This document shows positions 1 through 11,646 of a DNA stretch of 64,000 nucleotides, one piece after another. Both the position numbers and the translations under genes were made by a program. How positions within the stretch are numbered: position 1 is the first letter of the stretch; every line of letters begins with the position of its first letter. Below the pieces are notes generated by a model. The model was not told the origin of the DNA, did not search any database, and saw only the letters and a list, made by a program, of their open reading frames with translations. Origin of the DNA: Sphingobacteriales bacterium (lineage in GTDB: Bacteria > Bacteroidota > Bacteroidia > Sphingobacteriales > Sphingobacteriaceae); NCBI GenBank assembly GCA_004293485.1, contig RDYW01000035.1, positions 28,499-92,498 on the forward strand. Reading direction: 5' to 3'.

Positions 1-122
1 AATACGCCATCCATTACATCTATATGTACCCAATCCGCCTCGCTTTGGTTAAGCATTAAAATATCATCATTAAGGTTGGCAAAATTAGCTGCAAGTACAG
101 ATGGTGAAATAAGTTGGTTCAT
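1..122 (-). CDS. rpe: ribulose-phosphate 3-epimerase, N-terminal fragment
   Basis: The first 40 codons of a gene that runs off the left edge read MNQLISPSVLAANFANL and then VHIDVMDG. The SPSxLAANF start and the HxDxMDG metal-binding motif (His and Asp ligands) are hallmarks of ribulose-5-phosphate 3-epimerase, a TIM-barrel enzyme that interconverts ribulose-5-P and xylulose-5-P in the pentose phosphate pathway. A TATATTTG box lies only a few bases upstream of the ATG, so the mRNA would be nearly leaderless if that box is the real -7 element. Only the N-terminal beta strands are visible; the rest is outside the window. Confidence 0.88.
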   Translation of the reverse strand, partial: MNQLISPSVLAANFANLNDDILMLNQSEADWVHIDVMDGV

Positions 123-1003
123 ACGCCAAATATAAAAATTTAGAAGAATATGCTAGAGGCTAAAATTTAAAGGTAAAATAAATACAAATGGTTAAAAAAT
201 AGATTTCTACTTTTTGTTCATCACGAAATTATAAAGGTAAAAATTGGGGTATTTACAAATATATTTTGGGCGTTCGGGCAGGCTTTCCGCTTATAGTCCT
301 CAAAAAGCTACGTTGTACTTCGCTTTTTTGCGGGCTAACCGCTACAATCCTTAACGCAACAATACCTTGTATTTTTGTACATATAGTTTGCATACAAATT
401 TTAAAGCCAAAAAATAAATTTATGATGCCTAGCAGTATGCGAAATTTTAACAAGTTTAAACCCAAAAAAACTATAAAAGCCATACAATCTAACAAGTATA
501 AATCAAAAAAAGAATAGATGATTGCTATTTATAAATCTAGCGGTTAGTATAATTATAAAAATAAAAACTACCAGTTTTGGCGGCAAGATAATAAGCCAAT
601 CAAACTTTTAAGTTGTGATAAGATTCATTAAAATTAGATTAAAACTATAACATAATGTAACAGTAATAAATTTGCTAATAAAGTAGCGATGGCACAACCT
701 TAAGAAATTAACTTTTATTTAGCCAAGCCTAACCACTATTAAAAAGAAGCCCCAACTAAAATTTAAATGGTTTAATTATTAAATACTCCCTCACCAACCC
801 CCTAAAAAATTAAACATTAACTCCATTACAAATGCACAAAAATAAAAAGTAATTATTATTACATACAACAAATCTTAGAAAAGATACGGTTATAAAACAG
901 CCAATTAAATTTTTGCTCGTAAACCAAAAAATTTGAACAACGTTTCATATATCTTTTTTATCCAACACCACAAATACACATTAAGCTGAAAATAAATTAT
1001 TAA
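123..1003. other. long AT-rich intergenic stretch
   Basis: About 880 bp between rpe and the rpoC terminator contain no convincing gene. Short open frames on both strands at 253-517 overlap a palindromic repeat and look like chance. Apart from that repeat (264-358) the sequence is very AT-rich. A C-rich patch near 786-806 (CTCCCTCACCAACCCCCTA) may be a worn half-copy of the short C-rich repeat seen in the restriction gene at 53-55 kb. Confidence 0.5.
264..358 (+). repeat. intergenic repeat, GGGCGTT...TTAACGC family, copy 1
   Basis: A GC-richer block in AT-rich DNA begins TTTTGGGCGTT, continues with GGCTTTCCGCTTATA and ends CCGCTACAATCCTTAACGC. A second copy at 60,193-60,308 shares the two ends and the CGCT core but has a different centre. 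The inner part holds short inverted segments (AAAAAGC with GCTTTTTT). It is non-coding and probably a small dispersed element of the kind common between genes in this phylum; its function is unknown. Confidence 0.6.
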
Positions 1004-1035
1004 AACAAAAAAAGCCTGTTATTGCTAACAGGCTT
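1004..1035 (-). terminator. intrinsic terminator of the rpoBC operon
   Basis: On the minus strand a 10-bp stem (AAGCCTGTTA with TAACAGGCTT) and a 4-base loop are followed by a T-rich tract (TTTTTTTGTTTT). It lies about 45 bp past the rpoC stop codon. It is the clear end of the long tRNA-tuf-ribosomal protein-rpoBC transcription unit. Confidence 0.9.
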
Positions 1036-1077
1036 ATATTTTAATTTTGAAATGGTTAAATCCGGATTAGCGAAAAA

Positions 1078-4000
1078 CTACGCTTCTACTTCTTCTTCCT
1101 CTTTTGAGGCTTTTAATTTATCATACTCTTCTTGCGAACCTACAATAATACGATCGTAATTACGTAAGCCAGTACCTGAGGGTATTAAATGGCCTACAAT
1201 TACGTTCTCTTTCAAGCCTAATAAATAATCACGCTTACCTGCAATGGCGGCTTCGTTTAGTACTTTGGTAGTTTCTTGGAACGAAGCTGCCGACATAAAC
1301 GATTTGGTACCTAACGAAGCCCTTGTAATACCTTGCAGCATTGGGCTTGCCGTTGCTGGCCTTGCATCTCTAGCGGTAACTAATTTTAAATCTTTACGTT
1401 TAAGTTGCGAATTTTCATCACGCAAACGGCGTACAGTTATAATTTGACCAGGTTTTAGTACGTTAGAATCTCCGGCATCTTCAACCACCATTTTATCATA
1501 TACATCATCGTTTTCGATAGAGAAATCGAACCTATCTACAGCTTCTTTTTCTAAAAATTTTGTATCACCAGCATCTTCAATCATTACTTTCTGCATCATT
1601 TGGTGTACAATGGTTTCAAAGTGCTTATCGTTAATTTTCACACCTTGTAAGCGGTAAACTTCTTGGATACCATTCACAATATACTCTTGTACCGCTGCTG
1701 GGCCTTTTATTGAAAGTATATCTCCGGGAGAGATAGCACCGTCTGATAATGGCATACCTGCTTTAATAAAATCGTTATCTTGTACTAAAATATGTTTTGA
1801 TAAAGGCACCAAGTATTTTTTAATTTGGCCATCACGTGATTCGATAGTAATTTCTCTGTTACCTCGTTTGATACCTCCTAAAGTTACCACACCATCAATT
1901 TCGGTAACTACCGCAGGGTTTGATGGGTTTCGGGCTTCAAATAGCTCGGTTACACGAGGTAAACCACCAGTAATATCTCGGGTTTTACCCGTAGTACGAG
2001 GTATTTTTACCAAAATTTCGCCCATGCCTACTTTTTGTCCTTCTTCTACAACAATATGTGCCCCTACTGGTATATTGTATTCTCTAAGGCTTTCGCCCGA
2101 TTTATTAACAATTTTTACTACAGGATTTTTAGTTTTATCTCGAGTATCGATAATTACTTTTTCTTTGTGGCCAGTTTGCTCGTCTGATTCTTCACGGAAG
2201 GTAACACCTTCTATAACCGATTCGTAAACAACTTTACCAGCAAATTCGGAAATCATTACGGCATTATAAGGATCCCAAGAGCAAATTTTATCGCCTTTAA
2301 CCACTTTATCGCCTTCTTTAACAAATAAGAATGAGCCATAAGGTATATTATTGGTCATAATTACACGGCCAGTAGTGGCATCGGTAATTTTAAACTCACC
2401 CGAACGACCTAAAACAATATCGGTAGTTTCGCCTTCTTCGGTGGTATAAACCACGGTACGTAAGTTTTCGAACTCAATAACACCATCAAATTTGGCATTA
2501 ATTTGCGACTCGGCAGCAATGTTTGACGCCGTACCACCCACGTGGAAAGTACGTAAAGTTAACTGTGTACCTGGCTCGCCAATTGATTGTGCTGCAATAA
2601 CACCTACGGCTTCGCCCATTTGTACACGCTTGCCCGATGCCAAGTTACGTCCGTAGCACAGCGCACACACACCACGTGGTGCTTCGCAAGTTAATACCGA
2701 ACGAATTTCGATTCCTTCTAAAGGAGAGTCTTCAATGGTTTTAGCTATTTCTTCGGTAATATCTTGGTTGGCATATACCAATATTTCGTTGGTTAAAGGA
2801 TGGTAAACATCGTGTAACGAAGTACGACCTAAAATTCTATCGTATAATGGCTCTACCACATCTTCGTTATCTTTTAACGCAGTAGTAAACATACCCCTAA
2901 GCGTTCCACAATCGGTATATTTAATTACCATATCTTGAGCTACATCATGCAATCTACGGGTTAAATAACCCGCATCGGCAGTTTTTAACGCTGTATCGGC
3001 CAAACCTTTACGAGCTCCGTGTGTAGATATAAAATATTCTAATACCGATAATCCTTCTTTAAAATTAGATAATATTGGGTTTTCGATAATTTCACCACCC
3101 GAACCCGATTTTTGCGGTTTCGCCATTAAGCCCCTCATACCGCATAACTGACGGATTTGTTCCTTAGAACCACGAGCTCCAGAATCAAGCATCATATAAA
3201 CCGAGTTAAAGCCTTGGTTATCATTTATCAATACATCCATTACGTGTGCTGTAAGGCGGTTGTTGATACGTGTCCAAATATCAATAATTTGGTTGTAGCG
3301 TTCGTTATTGGTTATAAAGCCCATGTTGTAATTGTTCATTACATCTGCTACTTCGTTACGAGCGGTATCAAGTAGGGTAATTTTTTCGGCTGGGATGTTT
3401 AAATCTTTAAGGTTAAACGACAAACCACCTTTAAATGCCGATTGGAAACCCATTGTTTTGATCTCATCTAAAAACTGGGCTGCCCTAGCCATACCTGTAT
3501 TTTTTACTACTTCGCCAATAATATCTCGGAGCGATTTTTTAGTAAGTAGTTCATTAATATAACCTACTTCATGGGGTACAACTTCGTTAAATAAAATACG
3601 CCCAACAGTAGTATCAATTATCTTACTTACCAATTCCCCATTTTCTTCTTTTACAAAAGCCCTCACTTTTACAAAAGCGTGTAAATCTATTTTCCCTTCG
3701 TTGTAAGCAATAATTACTTCTTGTGATGAGTAAAATGTAGCCCCTTGGCCTTTTATAATATGTCCTTCTTCGGTTTTACGGCCTTTGGTCATATAATATA
3801 AGCCCAAAACCATATCTTGTGATGGTACGGTTACGGGTGTTCCGTTGGCTGGGTTTAGGATATTGTGCGATGCCAGCATTAATATTTGGGCTTCTAATAT
3901 TGCCGCATTACCTAGTGGTACGTGTACAGCCATTTGGTCACCATCAAAATCGGCGTTAAATGCAGTACACACCAGTGGATGTAATTGTATGGCTTTACCT

Positions 4001-5370
4001 TCAATTAATTTTGGTTGAAAAGCCTGGATACCTAAACGGTGTAAGGTAGGTGCCCTGTTTAATAAAACTGGGTGGCCTTTTAGTACGTTTTCTAAAATAT
4101 CCCATACCAATGGGTCTTTTCGGTCCACAATTTTTTTGGCTGATTTTACCGTTTTTACCACGCCACGTTCTATCATCTTGCGAATGATAAATGGTTTGAA
4201 AAGCTCGGCAGCCATATCTTTAGGAATACCACATTCGTGAAGTTTTAACGTAGGCCCAACTACAATTACCGAACGGCCAGAGTAATCAACGCGTTTACCT
4301 AGTAAGTTTTGACGGAAACGACCTTGTTTACCTTTTAAAATATCGGATAGTGATTTTAATGCTCTATTGCCCTCGGTTTTTACTGCATTTACTTTACGTG
4401 AGTTATCAAATAACGAATCTACAGCTTCTTGTAGCATACGTTTTTCGTTACGCAAAATTACTTCGGGAGCTTTAATTTCCATCAATCGTTTTAAACGATT
4501 GTTACGTATAATTACACGGCGGTATAAATCGTTTAAATCCGAAGTTGCAAACCTACCACCTTCTAAAGGTACTAATGGGCGCAATTCTGGTGGTATAACA
4601 GGAACAATTTTTACAATCATCCATTCGGGATTGTTCTCTATCCTTGTTTTTGCATCGCGAAAAGCTTCTACAACTTGTAAGCGTTTTAAGGCTTCGTTTT
4701 TACGCTGTTGCGATGTTTCGTTAGCCGCTTGGTGACGTAAATCGTACGATTGCTGGTCTAAATCTAGTCGTTTTAATAAATCTTCCAAAGCTTCGGCACC
4801 CATTTTAGCTACAAATTTATTAGGGTCTTTATCGTCTAGGTATTGGTTTTCTTTTGGTAATTTATCCAAAATATCCAAATACTCTTCTTCGGTTAAAAAA
4901 TCCATGTAGCTTATGCCATGGTCGGCCATGCTACCAGCTTGTATTACCACATAGCGTTCGTAATAGATAATCAGATCTAAACGCTTAGTGGGTAAACCCA
5001 AAAGGTAGCCTATTTTGTTAGGTAATGAACGGAAATACCAAATATGTGCAACCGGAACAACCAAGTTAATGTGTCCCATACGCTCTCTACGTACTTTTTT
5101 CTCGGTAACTTCAACTCCACAACGGTCGCAAACGATGCCTTTGTAACGTATGCGTTTGTACTTGCCGCAATGGCACTCGTAATCTTTAACTGGGCCAAAA
5201 ATGCGCTCGCAAAATAAACCATCACGTTCGGGCTTATAGGTACGGTAGTTAATGGTTTCGGGTTTTAAAATTTCTCCGCTCGAGCGTTCAAGTATCGCTT
5301 CTGGCGACGATAAGCTAACGGTAATCGAGGTAAAATTGCTTTTTATTTTACTATCTTTTTTGTAAGACAT
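1078..5370 (-). CDS. rpoC: DNA-directed RNA polymerase subunit beta'
   Basis: This 1430-residue protein is the largest catalytic subunit of RNA polymerase. The N-terminal zinc site has Cys66, Cys68, Cys81 and Cys84, and the second zinc cluster ([11 protein letters not shown]) lies near residues 893-903. The active-site motif NADFDGDQM that holds the catalytic Mg2+ is near residue 471, and the trigger-loop and bridge-helix region is intact. The length fits Bacteroidota RpoC. The gene follows rpoB by 80 bp across an unusual perfect hairpin and ends at a strong terminator. The C-terminal tail is acidic (KEEEEVEA). Confidence 0.99.
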   Translation of the reverse strand: MSYKKDSKIKSNFTSITVSLSSPEAILERSSGEILKPETINYRTYKPERDGLFCERIFGPVKDYECHCGKYKRIRYKGIVCDRCGVEVTEKKVRRERMGHINLVVPVAHIWYFRSLPNKIGYLLGLPTKRLDLIIYYERYVVIQAGSMADHGISYMDFLTEEEYLDILDKLPKENQYLDDKDPNKFVAKMGAEALEDLLKRLDLDQQSYDLRHQAANETSQQRKNEALKRLQVVEAFRDAKTRIENNPEWMIVKIVPVIPPELRPLVPLEGGRFATSDLNDLYRRVIIRNNRLKRLMEIKAPEVILRNEKRMLQEAVDSLFDNSRKVNAVKTEGNRALKSLSDILKGKQGRFRQNLLGKRVDYSGRSVIVVGPTLKLHECGIPKDMAAELFKPFIIRKMIERGVVKTVKSAKKIVDRKDPLVWDILENVLKGHPVLLNRAPTLHRLGIQAFQPKLIEGKAIQLHPLVCTAFNADFDGDQMAVHVPLGNAAILEAQILMLASHNILNPANGTPVTVPSQDMVLGLYYMTKGRKTEEGHIIKGQGATFYSSQEVIIAYNEGKIDLHAFVKVRAFVKEENGELVSKIIDTTVGRILFNEVVPHEVGYINELLTKKSLRDIIGEVVKNTGMARAAQFLDEIKTMGFQSAFKGGLSFNLKDLNIPAEKITLLDTARNEVADVMNNYNMGFITNNERYNQIIDIWTRINNRLTAHVMDVLINDNQGFNSVYMMLDSGARGSKEQIRQLCGMRGLMAKPQKSGSGGEIIENPILSNFKEGLSVLEYFISTHGARKGLADTALKTADAGYLTRRLHDVAQDMVIKYTDCGTLRGMFTTALKDNEDVVEPLYDRILGRTSLHDVYHPLTNEILVYANQDITEEIAKTIEDSPLEGIEIRSVLTCEAPRGVCALCYGRNLASGKRVQMGEAVGVIAAQSIGEPGTQLTLRTFHVGGTASNIAAESQINAKFDGVIEFENLRTVVYTTEEGETTDIVLGRSGEFKITDATTGRVIMTNNIPYGSFLFVKEGDKVVKGDKICSWDPYNAVMISEFAGKVVYESVIEGVTFREESDEQTGHKEKVIIDTRDKTKNPVVKIVNKSGESLREYNIPVGAHIVVEEGQKVGMGEILVKIPRTTGKTRDITGGLPRVTELFEARNPSNPAVVTEIDGVVTLGGIKRGNREITIESRDGQIKKYLVPLSKHILVQDNDFIKAGMPLSDGAISPGDILSIKGPAAVQEYIVNGIQEVYRLQGVKINDKHFETIVHQMMQKVMIEDAGDTKFLEKEAVDRFDFSIENDDVYDKMVVEDAGDSNVLKPGQIITVRRLRDENSQLKRKDLKLVTARDARPATASPMLQGITRASLGTKSFMSAASFQETTKVLNEAAIAGKRDYLLGLKENVIVGHLIPSGTGLRNYDRIIVGSQEEYDKLKASKEEEEVEA

Positions 5371-5399
5371 TTTCTCTTTGTATTATGCGTAAGTAGTAA

Positions 5400-5447
5400 T
5401 TATAAAGCAGTTAAAAAATGTAAATACATTTTTTAACTGCTTTATAA
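5400..5447 (-). other. perfect 23-bp hairpin between rpoB and rpoC
   Basis: Two arms of 23 bases (5,400-5,422 and 5,425-5,447) are exact reverse complements separated by only AA. The hairpin begins 4 bases after the rpoB stop codon. No T-run follows it on the minus strand, so it is not a standard terminator. A double-stranded RNA of this length is a likely RNase III processing site or a stabiliser that sets the rpoB to rpoC mRNA ratio; that role is inferred. Confidence 0.85.
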
Positions 5448-5450
5448 AAT

Positions 5451-8400
5451 TTAATCTAAGGTAATATCTAATCCTAAACCACGTAATTCGTGAACCAATA
5501 CATTAAATGATTCGGGTACACCTGGTGTTGGTAAGTTTTCGCCTTTTACTATAGCTTCGTAAGTTTTGGCTCGGCCCACTACATCATCTGATTTTACGGT
5601 TAATATTTCTTGTAAAATATTAGCTGCACCAAATGCTTCGAGTGCCCATACTTCCATCTCACCAAAACGCTGACCACCAAACTGGGCTTTACCACCCAAA
5701 GGTTGCTGTGTAATTAGCGAGTAAGGTCCAATGGATCTTGCATGCATTTTATCATCAACCATGTGCCCCAGTTTAAGCATATAAATAATACCTACTGTGG
5801 TTGGTTGGTCGAAGCGTTCGCCGGTTAATCCGTTGTATAAGTAAGTACGACCTGATTCGGGTACATTAGCATCTTTAATGTATTGTTCTACTTGGTCGTG
5901 AGATGCACCATCAAAAATTGGGGTTGCAAATTTTAGTCCTAGTTCTTTACCTGCCCATCCTAAAACGGTTTCGTAAATTTGGCCTAGGTTCATACGCGAT
6001 GGTACACCTAGTGGGTTTAAAACTATATCTACTGGCGTACCGTCGGATAAAAAAGGCATATCTTCATCTCGCACTATTCGGGCTACAATACCCTTATTAC
6101 CGTGTCGGCCTGCCATTTTATCGCCCACTTTTAGCTTACGTTTTTTAGCTACATATACTTTGGCCATTTGTACAATGCCCGATGGTAACTCGTCGCCTAC
6201 GCTAATAGCAAATTTATCACGGCGGTAAACACCCAATTCTTCGTTGGTTTTAATACCAAAGTTATGAAGGAGAGTTTTTATTAAATCATTTTTCTCATCA
6301 TCGGTAGTCCACTTAGTTGGGTTAATGTGATTAAAATCTAATTCAAATAAAATTTTCTGAGTAAACTTAACACCTTTTGCAATTAATAATTCTTTATAAA
6401 TATTGTACACACCTTGCGATGTTTTTCCGTTAACAATGGTAAAAAGTTTATCTACTAAGCTTTCGCGAAGTTCTTTTACAGCCCTCTCGTGTTTAATATC
6501 TAATTTTTCTAACTGCGATTTTTCTTCGGCTTTTGAAGTTTTTTTGGCTCTCGAAAATAATTTGGTATCAATAACTACTCCATTAATAGAAGGCGGGGTT
6601 TTTAATGATGCATCTTTAACATCGCCAGCTTTATCACCAAAAATTGCTCTTAGTAATTTTTCTTCGGGCGATGGGTCTGATTCGCCTTTTGGTGTAATTT
6701 TACCTATTAAAATATCACCTTCTTTTACATCGGCACCTACCCTAATAATACCATGTTCATCCAAATCTTTGGTTGCTTCTTCGGATACGTTAGGGATATC
6801 GGGTGTTAATTCCTCTTCACCACGTTTGGTATCACGCACCTCAAGTTCAAACTCTTCGATGTGTAACGATGTAAATATATCTTGCGATACTACACGTTCC
6901 GATATTACAATCGCATCTTCAAAATTATATCCCTGCCAAGGCATAAAAGCAACTTTTAGGTTTCTACCCAAAGCTAGTTCGCCATCTTGTGTGGCATATC
7001 CTTCGCATAAAACCTGTCCTTTTTCTACTCTTTGGCCTTTTTTAACAATCGGCTTTAAGTTGATGCAAGTACTTTGATTGGTTTTTTTGAATTTTATTAA
7101 GTTGTACGATTTAGATTCACCATCAAAAGATACTAGCCTATCGTCATCGTTTCTATCGTAGGTAATAGTAATTTTATTGGCATCTACATATTCTACAATA
7201 CCGTTTCCTTCGGCGTTAATTAAGGTACGCGAATCTCGGGCTACACGGCCTTCTAAACCTGTACCTACAATTGGTGCTTCGGGGCGCAATAATGGTACTG
7301 CTTGGCGTTGCATGTTTGAACCCATTAAAGCCCTATTGGCATCATCGTGTTCTAAGAAAGGAATTAACGATGCCGCAATGGAGGTAATTTGATTTGGTGA
7401 AACATCCATATAATCTAACTTTTCGGGTTCGATAATAGGGAAATCGCCTTGATAACGGGCTTTTACTTTAGGGTCGGCAAAGTTACCTTTATCATCGTAC
7501 AATGCGTTAGCTTGTGCAATAGTGGTATCGTCTTCGTCTTCGGCTGATAAGTAAACAACTGGCTGATTTACCGCTACCACACCATCAATTACTTTACGGT
7601 ATGGGGTTTCGATAAACCCTAAATTGTTAATTTTAGCATGTACACAAAGTGATGAAATTAAACCAATATTGGGGCCTTCGGGAGTTTCAATAGTACATAA
7701 CCTACCATAGTGGGTATAGTGTACATCTCGCACCTCGAAGCCTGCTCGCTCACGTGATAAACCACCTGGTCCTAAGGCGGATAAACGTCGCTTGTGCGTA
7801 ATTTCGGCCAATGGATTGGTTTGATCCATAAACTGCGATAGTTGGTTGGTACCAAAAAACGAATTAATTACCGACGATAAAGTACGGGCATTAATTAAAT
7901 CGGTGGGGGTAAATACTTCGTTATCACGTATATTCATACGCTCGCGGATAGTACGAGACATACGAGCCAAACCTACGCCAAACTGAGCGTATAATTGCTC
8001 GCCCACAGTACGTACCCTACGGTTTGATAAGTGATCTATATCATCAACATCTTCTTTAGAGTTGATAAGTTTTATTAAGTATTTTACAATCGCAATGATA
8101 TCCATTTTGGTTAAAACTTTGGTTTCAACTGGGGTATCTAATTTTAATTTACGATTGATGCGGTAACGGCCTACATCGCCCAAATCGTAACGTTTATCCG
8201 AAAAGAACAAACGGTCGATAATACCACGAGCGGTTTCCTCATCAGGTGGTTCGGCGTTACGCAGTTGCCTATAAATATGCTCAACGGCTTCTTTTGCCGA
8301 GTTAGACGTATCTTTTTGTAATGTATTGTAAATGATGGTATAGTCGCCAGTATTTACACCATCTTCTTTAGATAAGATAATGGTTTTAACACCTGCATCA

Positions 8401-9254
8401 ACTATAATATCAATATGGTCATCTTCTAAAATGGTTTCACGTTCCATAATGATTTCGTTTCTATCAATAGAAACTACCTCACCTGTATCTTCATCAACAA
8501 AATCTTCGACCCATTTTTTTAGAACTCTAGCAGCAAGCTTACGACCAATAAATTTCTTTAAGCCCGATTTGCTAACTTTAACCTCATCGGCTAGGCCAAA
8601 AAGTTCTAATATATCTTTGTCCGAATCGTATCCAATAGCCCGCAAAAGGGTAGTAACTGGAAACTTTTTCTTACGGTCGATATAGGCGTACATCACGTTG
8701 TTTACATCGGTTGCAAACTCTATCCAAGATCCTTTAAAAGGAATTACACGGGCCGAGTATAATTTGCTGCCATTGGTATGGCGGCTTACGCCAAAAAACA
8801 CACCTGGCGAACGGTGTAATTGCGATACTATTACACGTTCGGCACCGTTGATAACGAAAGTACCTTTAGGTGTCATGTATGGGATTGTACCCAAATACAC
8901 ATCTTGAACGATGGTTTCGAAATCTTCGTGTTCGGCATCGTTGCAAGAAAGGCGAAGCTTTGCTTTTAACGGTACACTGTGGGTTAAACCACGTTCGATA
9001 CACTCTTGTATGCTGTAACGTGGAGGATCAATAAAATAATCTAAAAACTCTAAAACAAAAATGTTTCGAGAATCAGAGATGGGAAAGTTTTCAGAAAAAA
9101 CCTGGAAAAGACCTTCTGTATAACGGTTATCAGAAGTGGTTTCTAACTGAAAGAATTCCTTGAACGACTGGATTTGAACGTCCAGAAAATCAGGATAATC
9201 GATAACATGCCTACTTTGGGCAAAGTTTATCCTTTGATTGTTGTTGTTAGCCAA
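5451..9254 (-). CDS. rpoB: DNA-directed RNA polymerase subunit beta
   Basis: The 1267-residue beta subunit forms the RNA polymerase catalytic core with beta'. The rifampicin-binding region ([13 protein letters not shown] through [11 protein letters not shown]) starts near residue 463. The equivalents of E. coli Gln513, Asp516, His526 and Ser531 are unchanged, so the sequence predicts a rifampicin-sensitive polymerase. The C terminus has the expected [19 protein letters not shown] segment that contacts beta'. The gene lies 159 bp downstream of rplL with a hairpin between them. Confidence 0.99.
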   Translation of the reverse strand: MANNNNQRINFAQSRHVIDYPDFLDVQIQSFKEFFQLETTSDNRYTEGLFQVFSENFPISDSRNIFVLEFLDYFIDPPRYSIQECIERGLTHSVPLKAKLRLSCNDAEHEDFETIVQDVYLGTIPYMTPKGTFVINGAERVIVSQLHRSPGVFFGVSRHTNGSKLYSARVIPFKGSWIEFATDVNNVMYAYIDRKKKFPVTTLLRAIGYDSDKDILELFGLADEVKVSKSGLKKFIGRKLAARVLKKWVEDFVDEDTGEVVSIDRNEIIMERETILEDDHIDIIVDAGVKTIILSKEDGVNTGDYTIIYNTLQKDTSNSAKEAVEHIYRQLRNAEPPDEETARGIIDRLFFSDKRYDLGDVGRYRINRKLKLDTPVETKVLTKMDIIAIVKYLIKLINSKEDVDDIDHLSNRRVRTVGEQLYAQFGVGLARMSRTIRERMNIRDNEVFTPTDLINARTLSSVINSFFGTNQLSQFMDQTNPLAEITHKRRLSALGPGGLSRERAGFEVRDVHYTHYGRLCTIETPEGPNIGLISSLCVHAKINNLGFIETPYRKVIDGVVAVNQPVVYLSAEDEDDTTIAQANALYDDKGNFADPKVKARYQGDFPIIEPEKLDYMDVSPNQITSIAASLIPFLEHDDANRALMGSNMQRQAVPLLRPEAPIVGTGLEGRVARDSRTLINAEGNGIVEYVDANKITITYDRNDDDRLVSFDGESKSYNLIKFKKTNQSTCINLKPIVKKGQRVEKGQVLCEGYATQDGELALGRNLKVAFMPWQGYNFEDAIVISERVVSQDIFTSLHIEEFELEVRDTKRGEEELTPDIPNVSEEATKDLDEHGIIRVGADVKEGDILIGKITPKGESDPSPEEKLLRAIFGDKAGDVKDASLKTPPSINGVVIDTKLFSRAKKTSKAEEKSQLEKLDIKHERAVKELRESLVDKLFTIVNGKTSQGVYNIYKELLIAKGVKFTQKILFELDFNHINPTKWTTDDEKNDLIKTLLHNFGIKTNEELGVYRRDKFAISVGDELPSGIVQMAKVYVAKKRKLKVGDKMAGRHGNKGIVARIVRDEDMPFLSDGTPVDIVLNPLGVPSRMNLGQIYETVLGWAGKELGLKFATPIFDGASHDQVEQYIKDANVPESGRTYLYNGLTGERFDQPTTVGIIYMLKLGHMVDDKMHARSIGPYSLITQQPLGGKAQFGGQRFGEMEVWALEAFGAANILQEILTVKSDDVVGRAKTYEAIVKGENLPTPGVPESFNVLVHELRGLGLDITLD

Positions 9255-9349
9255 GGGTGTAAAATTTTAATAAAAAAACCGAAAATTCGATAAAACCTAA
9301 ACTACTGTTTAGGGGTAATTGTTTTATGAAATAATGCTATACAGCAAAA

Positions 9350-9395
9350 ACCATAGCACCTAATCCAACTTTATTAGATTAGGTTTCTATGGTTA
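9350..9395 (-). terminator. hairpin between rplL and rpoB (attenuator candidate)
   Basis: On the minus strand AACCATAG and ACCTAATC arms pair across a roughly 10-base loop with small bulges, and a short T-run (GGTTTTTG) follows. It sits about 20 bp after the rplL stop and about 95 bp before rpoB. A partial terminator at this place would let ribosomal protein L7/L12 be made in excess over polymerase, as is known for the rplL-rpoB attenuator of E. coli. Use as an attenuator here is inferred. Confidence 0.7.
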
Positions 9396-9413
9396 AAATA
9401 TTGAAACTAGAGA

Positions 9414-9791
9414 TTATTTAATCTCAACAACCGCCCCAGCTTCTTCTAATTGTTTTTTCAAAGATTCTGCTTCGTCTTTGGTTACACCTGCTTTTAATTC
9501 TTTAGGTGCGCCATCTACAAGGTCTTTAGCTTCTTTTAGTCCTAAACCTGTTAAATCTTTTACTAATTTAACTACGGCTAGTTTAGCACCACCAGCTTCT
9601 TTCAAAATTACATCAAATGATGTTTTTTCTTCAACAGCTGCAGGGGCATCGCCACTTGCCGCTGGGCCAGCTACTGCAACTGCAGCAGCTGGTTCAATAC
9701 CATACTCATCTTTTAAGATTTGAGCTAATTCGTTTACTTCTTTAACTGATAAGTTTACTAACTGCTCAGCAAACGCTTTTAAATCCGCCAT
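9414..9791 (-). CDS. rplL: 50S ribosomal protein L7/L12
   Basis: This 125-residue stalk protein has the N-terminal dimerisation helix ([21 protein letters not shown]), an Ala/Pro-rich hinge around residues 37-53, and the C-terminal globular domain with [15 protein letters not shown], which recruits translation GTPases. It is the promoter-distal ribosomal gene of the L11-L1-L10-L12 cluster and is followed by an attenuator-like hairpin. Confidence 0.98.
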   Translation of the reverse strand: MADLKAFAEQLVNLSVKEVNELAQILKDEYGIEPAAAVAVAGPAASGDAPAAVEEKTSFDVILKEAGGAKLAVVKLVKDLTGLGLKEAKDLVDGAPKELKAGVTKDEAESLKKQLEEAGAVVEIK

Positions 9792-9847
9792 TGTATTTAA
9801 TTTTTTAATTTGTTACTAATTTAATTGTTTCAAACTTGAGGTGTTTG

Positions 9848-10369
9848 TTAACCTTGTTTTTCTTGTAAAGTTTTGACAATTCCTGCCAATTTGTTTCCGC
9901 CAGATTGTAATGCTGAAATAACATTTTTTGCTGGAGATTGTAATAAACCGATGATATCGCCTATTAATTCTTCTCTTGTTTTTAAGTTTACTAAAGAATC
10001 TAATAGTTGGTCACCAATAAATACAGTTGAATCAATGTACGCTGCTTTTAAAACGGGTTTATCGCCTGATTTTCTTAGTTGTTTAATAAGTTTTGCGGGT
10101 GCATTACCTAAAACCGAGAACATGATGGCTGAAGAACCTTTTAAAACTTCGTGTAATTCTGTAGTGTCACCATCAAGTTGCAATAAAGCTTTCTTGATAA
10201 GGGTGTTTTTTACCACTTGAAGTCCAATTTCGTTTTCAAAACATTTGCGGCGAATACTATTGATTTTTGCAACCGATAAACTAGAGGTATCGGTAATATA
10301 AAAATTACCGTAAGCTTTCATTTTTTCGGTTAAAGCAGAAACAACTTCGTGTTTTTCTTCTTTTCTCAT
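9848..10369 (-). CDS. rplJ: 50S ribosomal protein L10
   Basis: The 173-residue protein is the base of the ribosomal stalk and binds L7/L12 through its C-terminal helix. The N-terminal region contains the L10 signature (TDTSSLSVAKINSIRRKCFE and VVKNTLIKKAL). It sits 5 bp after rplA and 56 bp before rplL, in the usual order. In other bacteria the L10-L12 complex represses translation of this mRNA; no leader structure is obvious here because the gap to rplA is so short. Confidence 0.98.
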   Translation of the reverse strand: MRKEEKHEVVSALTEKMKAYGNFYITDTSSLSVAKINSIRRKCFENEIGLQVVKNTLIKKALLQLDGDTTELHEVLKGSSAIMFSVLGNAPAKLIKQLRKSGDKPVLKAAYIDSTVFIGDQLLDSLVNLKTREELIGDIIGLLQSPAKNVISALQSGGNKLAGIVKTLQEKQG

Positions 10370-10374
10370 AATCT

Positions 10375-11073
10375 TTAAATTCCCGCTACTGATTTAGTTT
10401 CAATCTCGATACCAGGCGACATGGTTGAAGAGATATGAATACTCTTAAAATATGTACCTTTTGCAGCCGATGGTTTTAATTTAGATATGATTTGAAGCAC
10501 CTCCAAAGCGTTATCATAAATTTTATCGGCAGTAAATGAAACTTTGCCTATTGAGCAATGAATAATTCCTGTTTTATCAACTTTAAAGTCGATTTTACCA
10601 GCCTTAACATCAGTAACTGCTTGGCCTACATTAGGCGTTACCGTTCCCGATTTAGGATTAGGCATTAAATTGCGTGGTCCTAAAATACGACCTAACTTTC
10701 CTACCTTAGCCATACAACTAGGTGTAGTAATAATGATGTCGATATCTGTCCAGCCGCTTTCAATTTTGGCTATATACTCATCTAAACCTACAAAATCAGC
10801 TCCAGCTGCTTTAGCTTCTTCTTCCTTATCGGGAGTTACTAGGGCTAAAACCCGAACTGTTTTACCAGTGCCGTGAGGTAAAGCTGCAATACCACGAACC
10901 ATTTGATTCGCTTTACGCGGATCAACACCTAATCGAACATCAATATCTACTGATGAATCGAATTTTACGGTTGTAATATCCTTTACCAAGGCTGCTGCAT
11001 CTTTTAAAGAATAAGCTTTACCTGCATTAAGTTTAGAAAGTGCCGTTTTTTGATTTTTTGTTAATCTTGCCAC
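10375..11073 (-). CDS. rplA: 50S ribosomal protein L1
   Basis: The 232-residue protein binds 23S rRNA at the L1 stalk and takes part in release of deacylated tRNA. The family signature [20 protein letters not shown] and the following [14 protein letters not shown] are present near the middle. Length and position between rplK and rplJ are standard. L1 is a translational autorepressor of the L11-L1 unit in other bacteria. Confidence 0.98.
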   Translation of the reverse strand: MARLTKNQKTALSKLNAGKAYSLKDAAALVKDITTVKFDSSVDIDVRLGVDPRKANQMVRGIAALPHGTGKTVRVLALVTPDKEEEAKAAGADFVGLDEYIAKIESGWTDIDIIITTPSCMAKVGKLGRILGPRNLMPNPKSGTVTPNVGQAVTDVKAGKIDFKVDKTGIIHCSIGKVSFTADKIYDNALEVLQIISKLKPSAAKGTYFKSIHISSTMSPGIEIETKSVAGI

Positions 11074-11093
11074 TGTCTTTTAAATTTTGTTAA

Positions 11094-11537
11094 TTAATTG
11101 TTCCAAGGAGCGTTGCCTGTAACTGTTATTCCCATACTACGGGCTGTGCCAGCAACCATTTTCATTGCTGATTCTTCTGTAAATGCGTTTAAATCGGGCA
11201 TTTTATCTTTGGCTATTACCTCTACCTGTTCCCAAGTAATTTTGGCAACTTTTTTACGGTTTGATTCGGCCGATCCACTTTTTAAGCCTGTGATTTCCAA
11301 TAATTGGATTGGCACTGGTGGATTTTTAATGATAAATTCGAACGACTTATCGGCATATACAGTAATTACAACAGGTAAAATTTTACCAGCTTTATCCTGA
11401 GTACGGGCATTAAATTGCTTACAAAACTCCATAATATTAACACCTTTAGCACCCAACGCTGGGCCTACAGGTGGTGATGGATTTGCTGCACCGCCTTTTA
11501 TTTGTAATTTGATTAACGCACTGACTTGTTTTGCCAT
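11094..11537 (-). CDS. rplK: 50S ribosomal protein L11
   Basis: The 147-residue protein binds the GTPase-associated region of 23S rRNA. It begins with [20 protein letters not shown], containing the proline-rich [10 protein letters not shown] motif of the N-terminal domain, and has the C-terminal rRNA-binding domain with [20 protein letters not shown]. It follows nusG by 109 bp, a gap that may hold an additional promoter, although none matches the consensus well. Confidence 0.98.
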   Translation of the reverse strand: MAKQVSALIKLQIKGGAANPSPPVGPALGAKGVNIMEFCKQFNARTQDKAGKILPVVITVYADKSFEFIIKNPPVPIQLLEITGLKSGSAESNRKKVAKITWEQVEVIAKDKMPDLNAFTEESAMKMVAGTARSMGITVTGNAPWNN

Positions 11538-11646
11538 TTTTTATTTATTTACTAAACGTTAATAATGTGGAAGCATTTGTAACATTTAAGATTTTTATAG
11601 TTTATATTTTTATGAAGATAAAATCTCAATAAAAAAATAATTAAAT

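Noticed and set aside
253..517. Two short overlapping open frames on opposite strands
   Set aside because: They cross the intergenic repeat at 264-358, and their translations look like read-through of repeat DNA (Cys- and Ile-rich, no domain).
6403..7077. A 224-codon open frame antisense to rpoB
   Set aside because: It is the Ser/Thr-rich mirror of the rpoB coding sequence and has no independent support.
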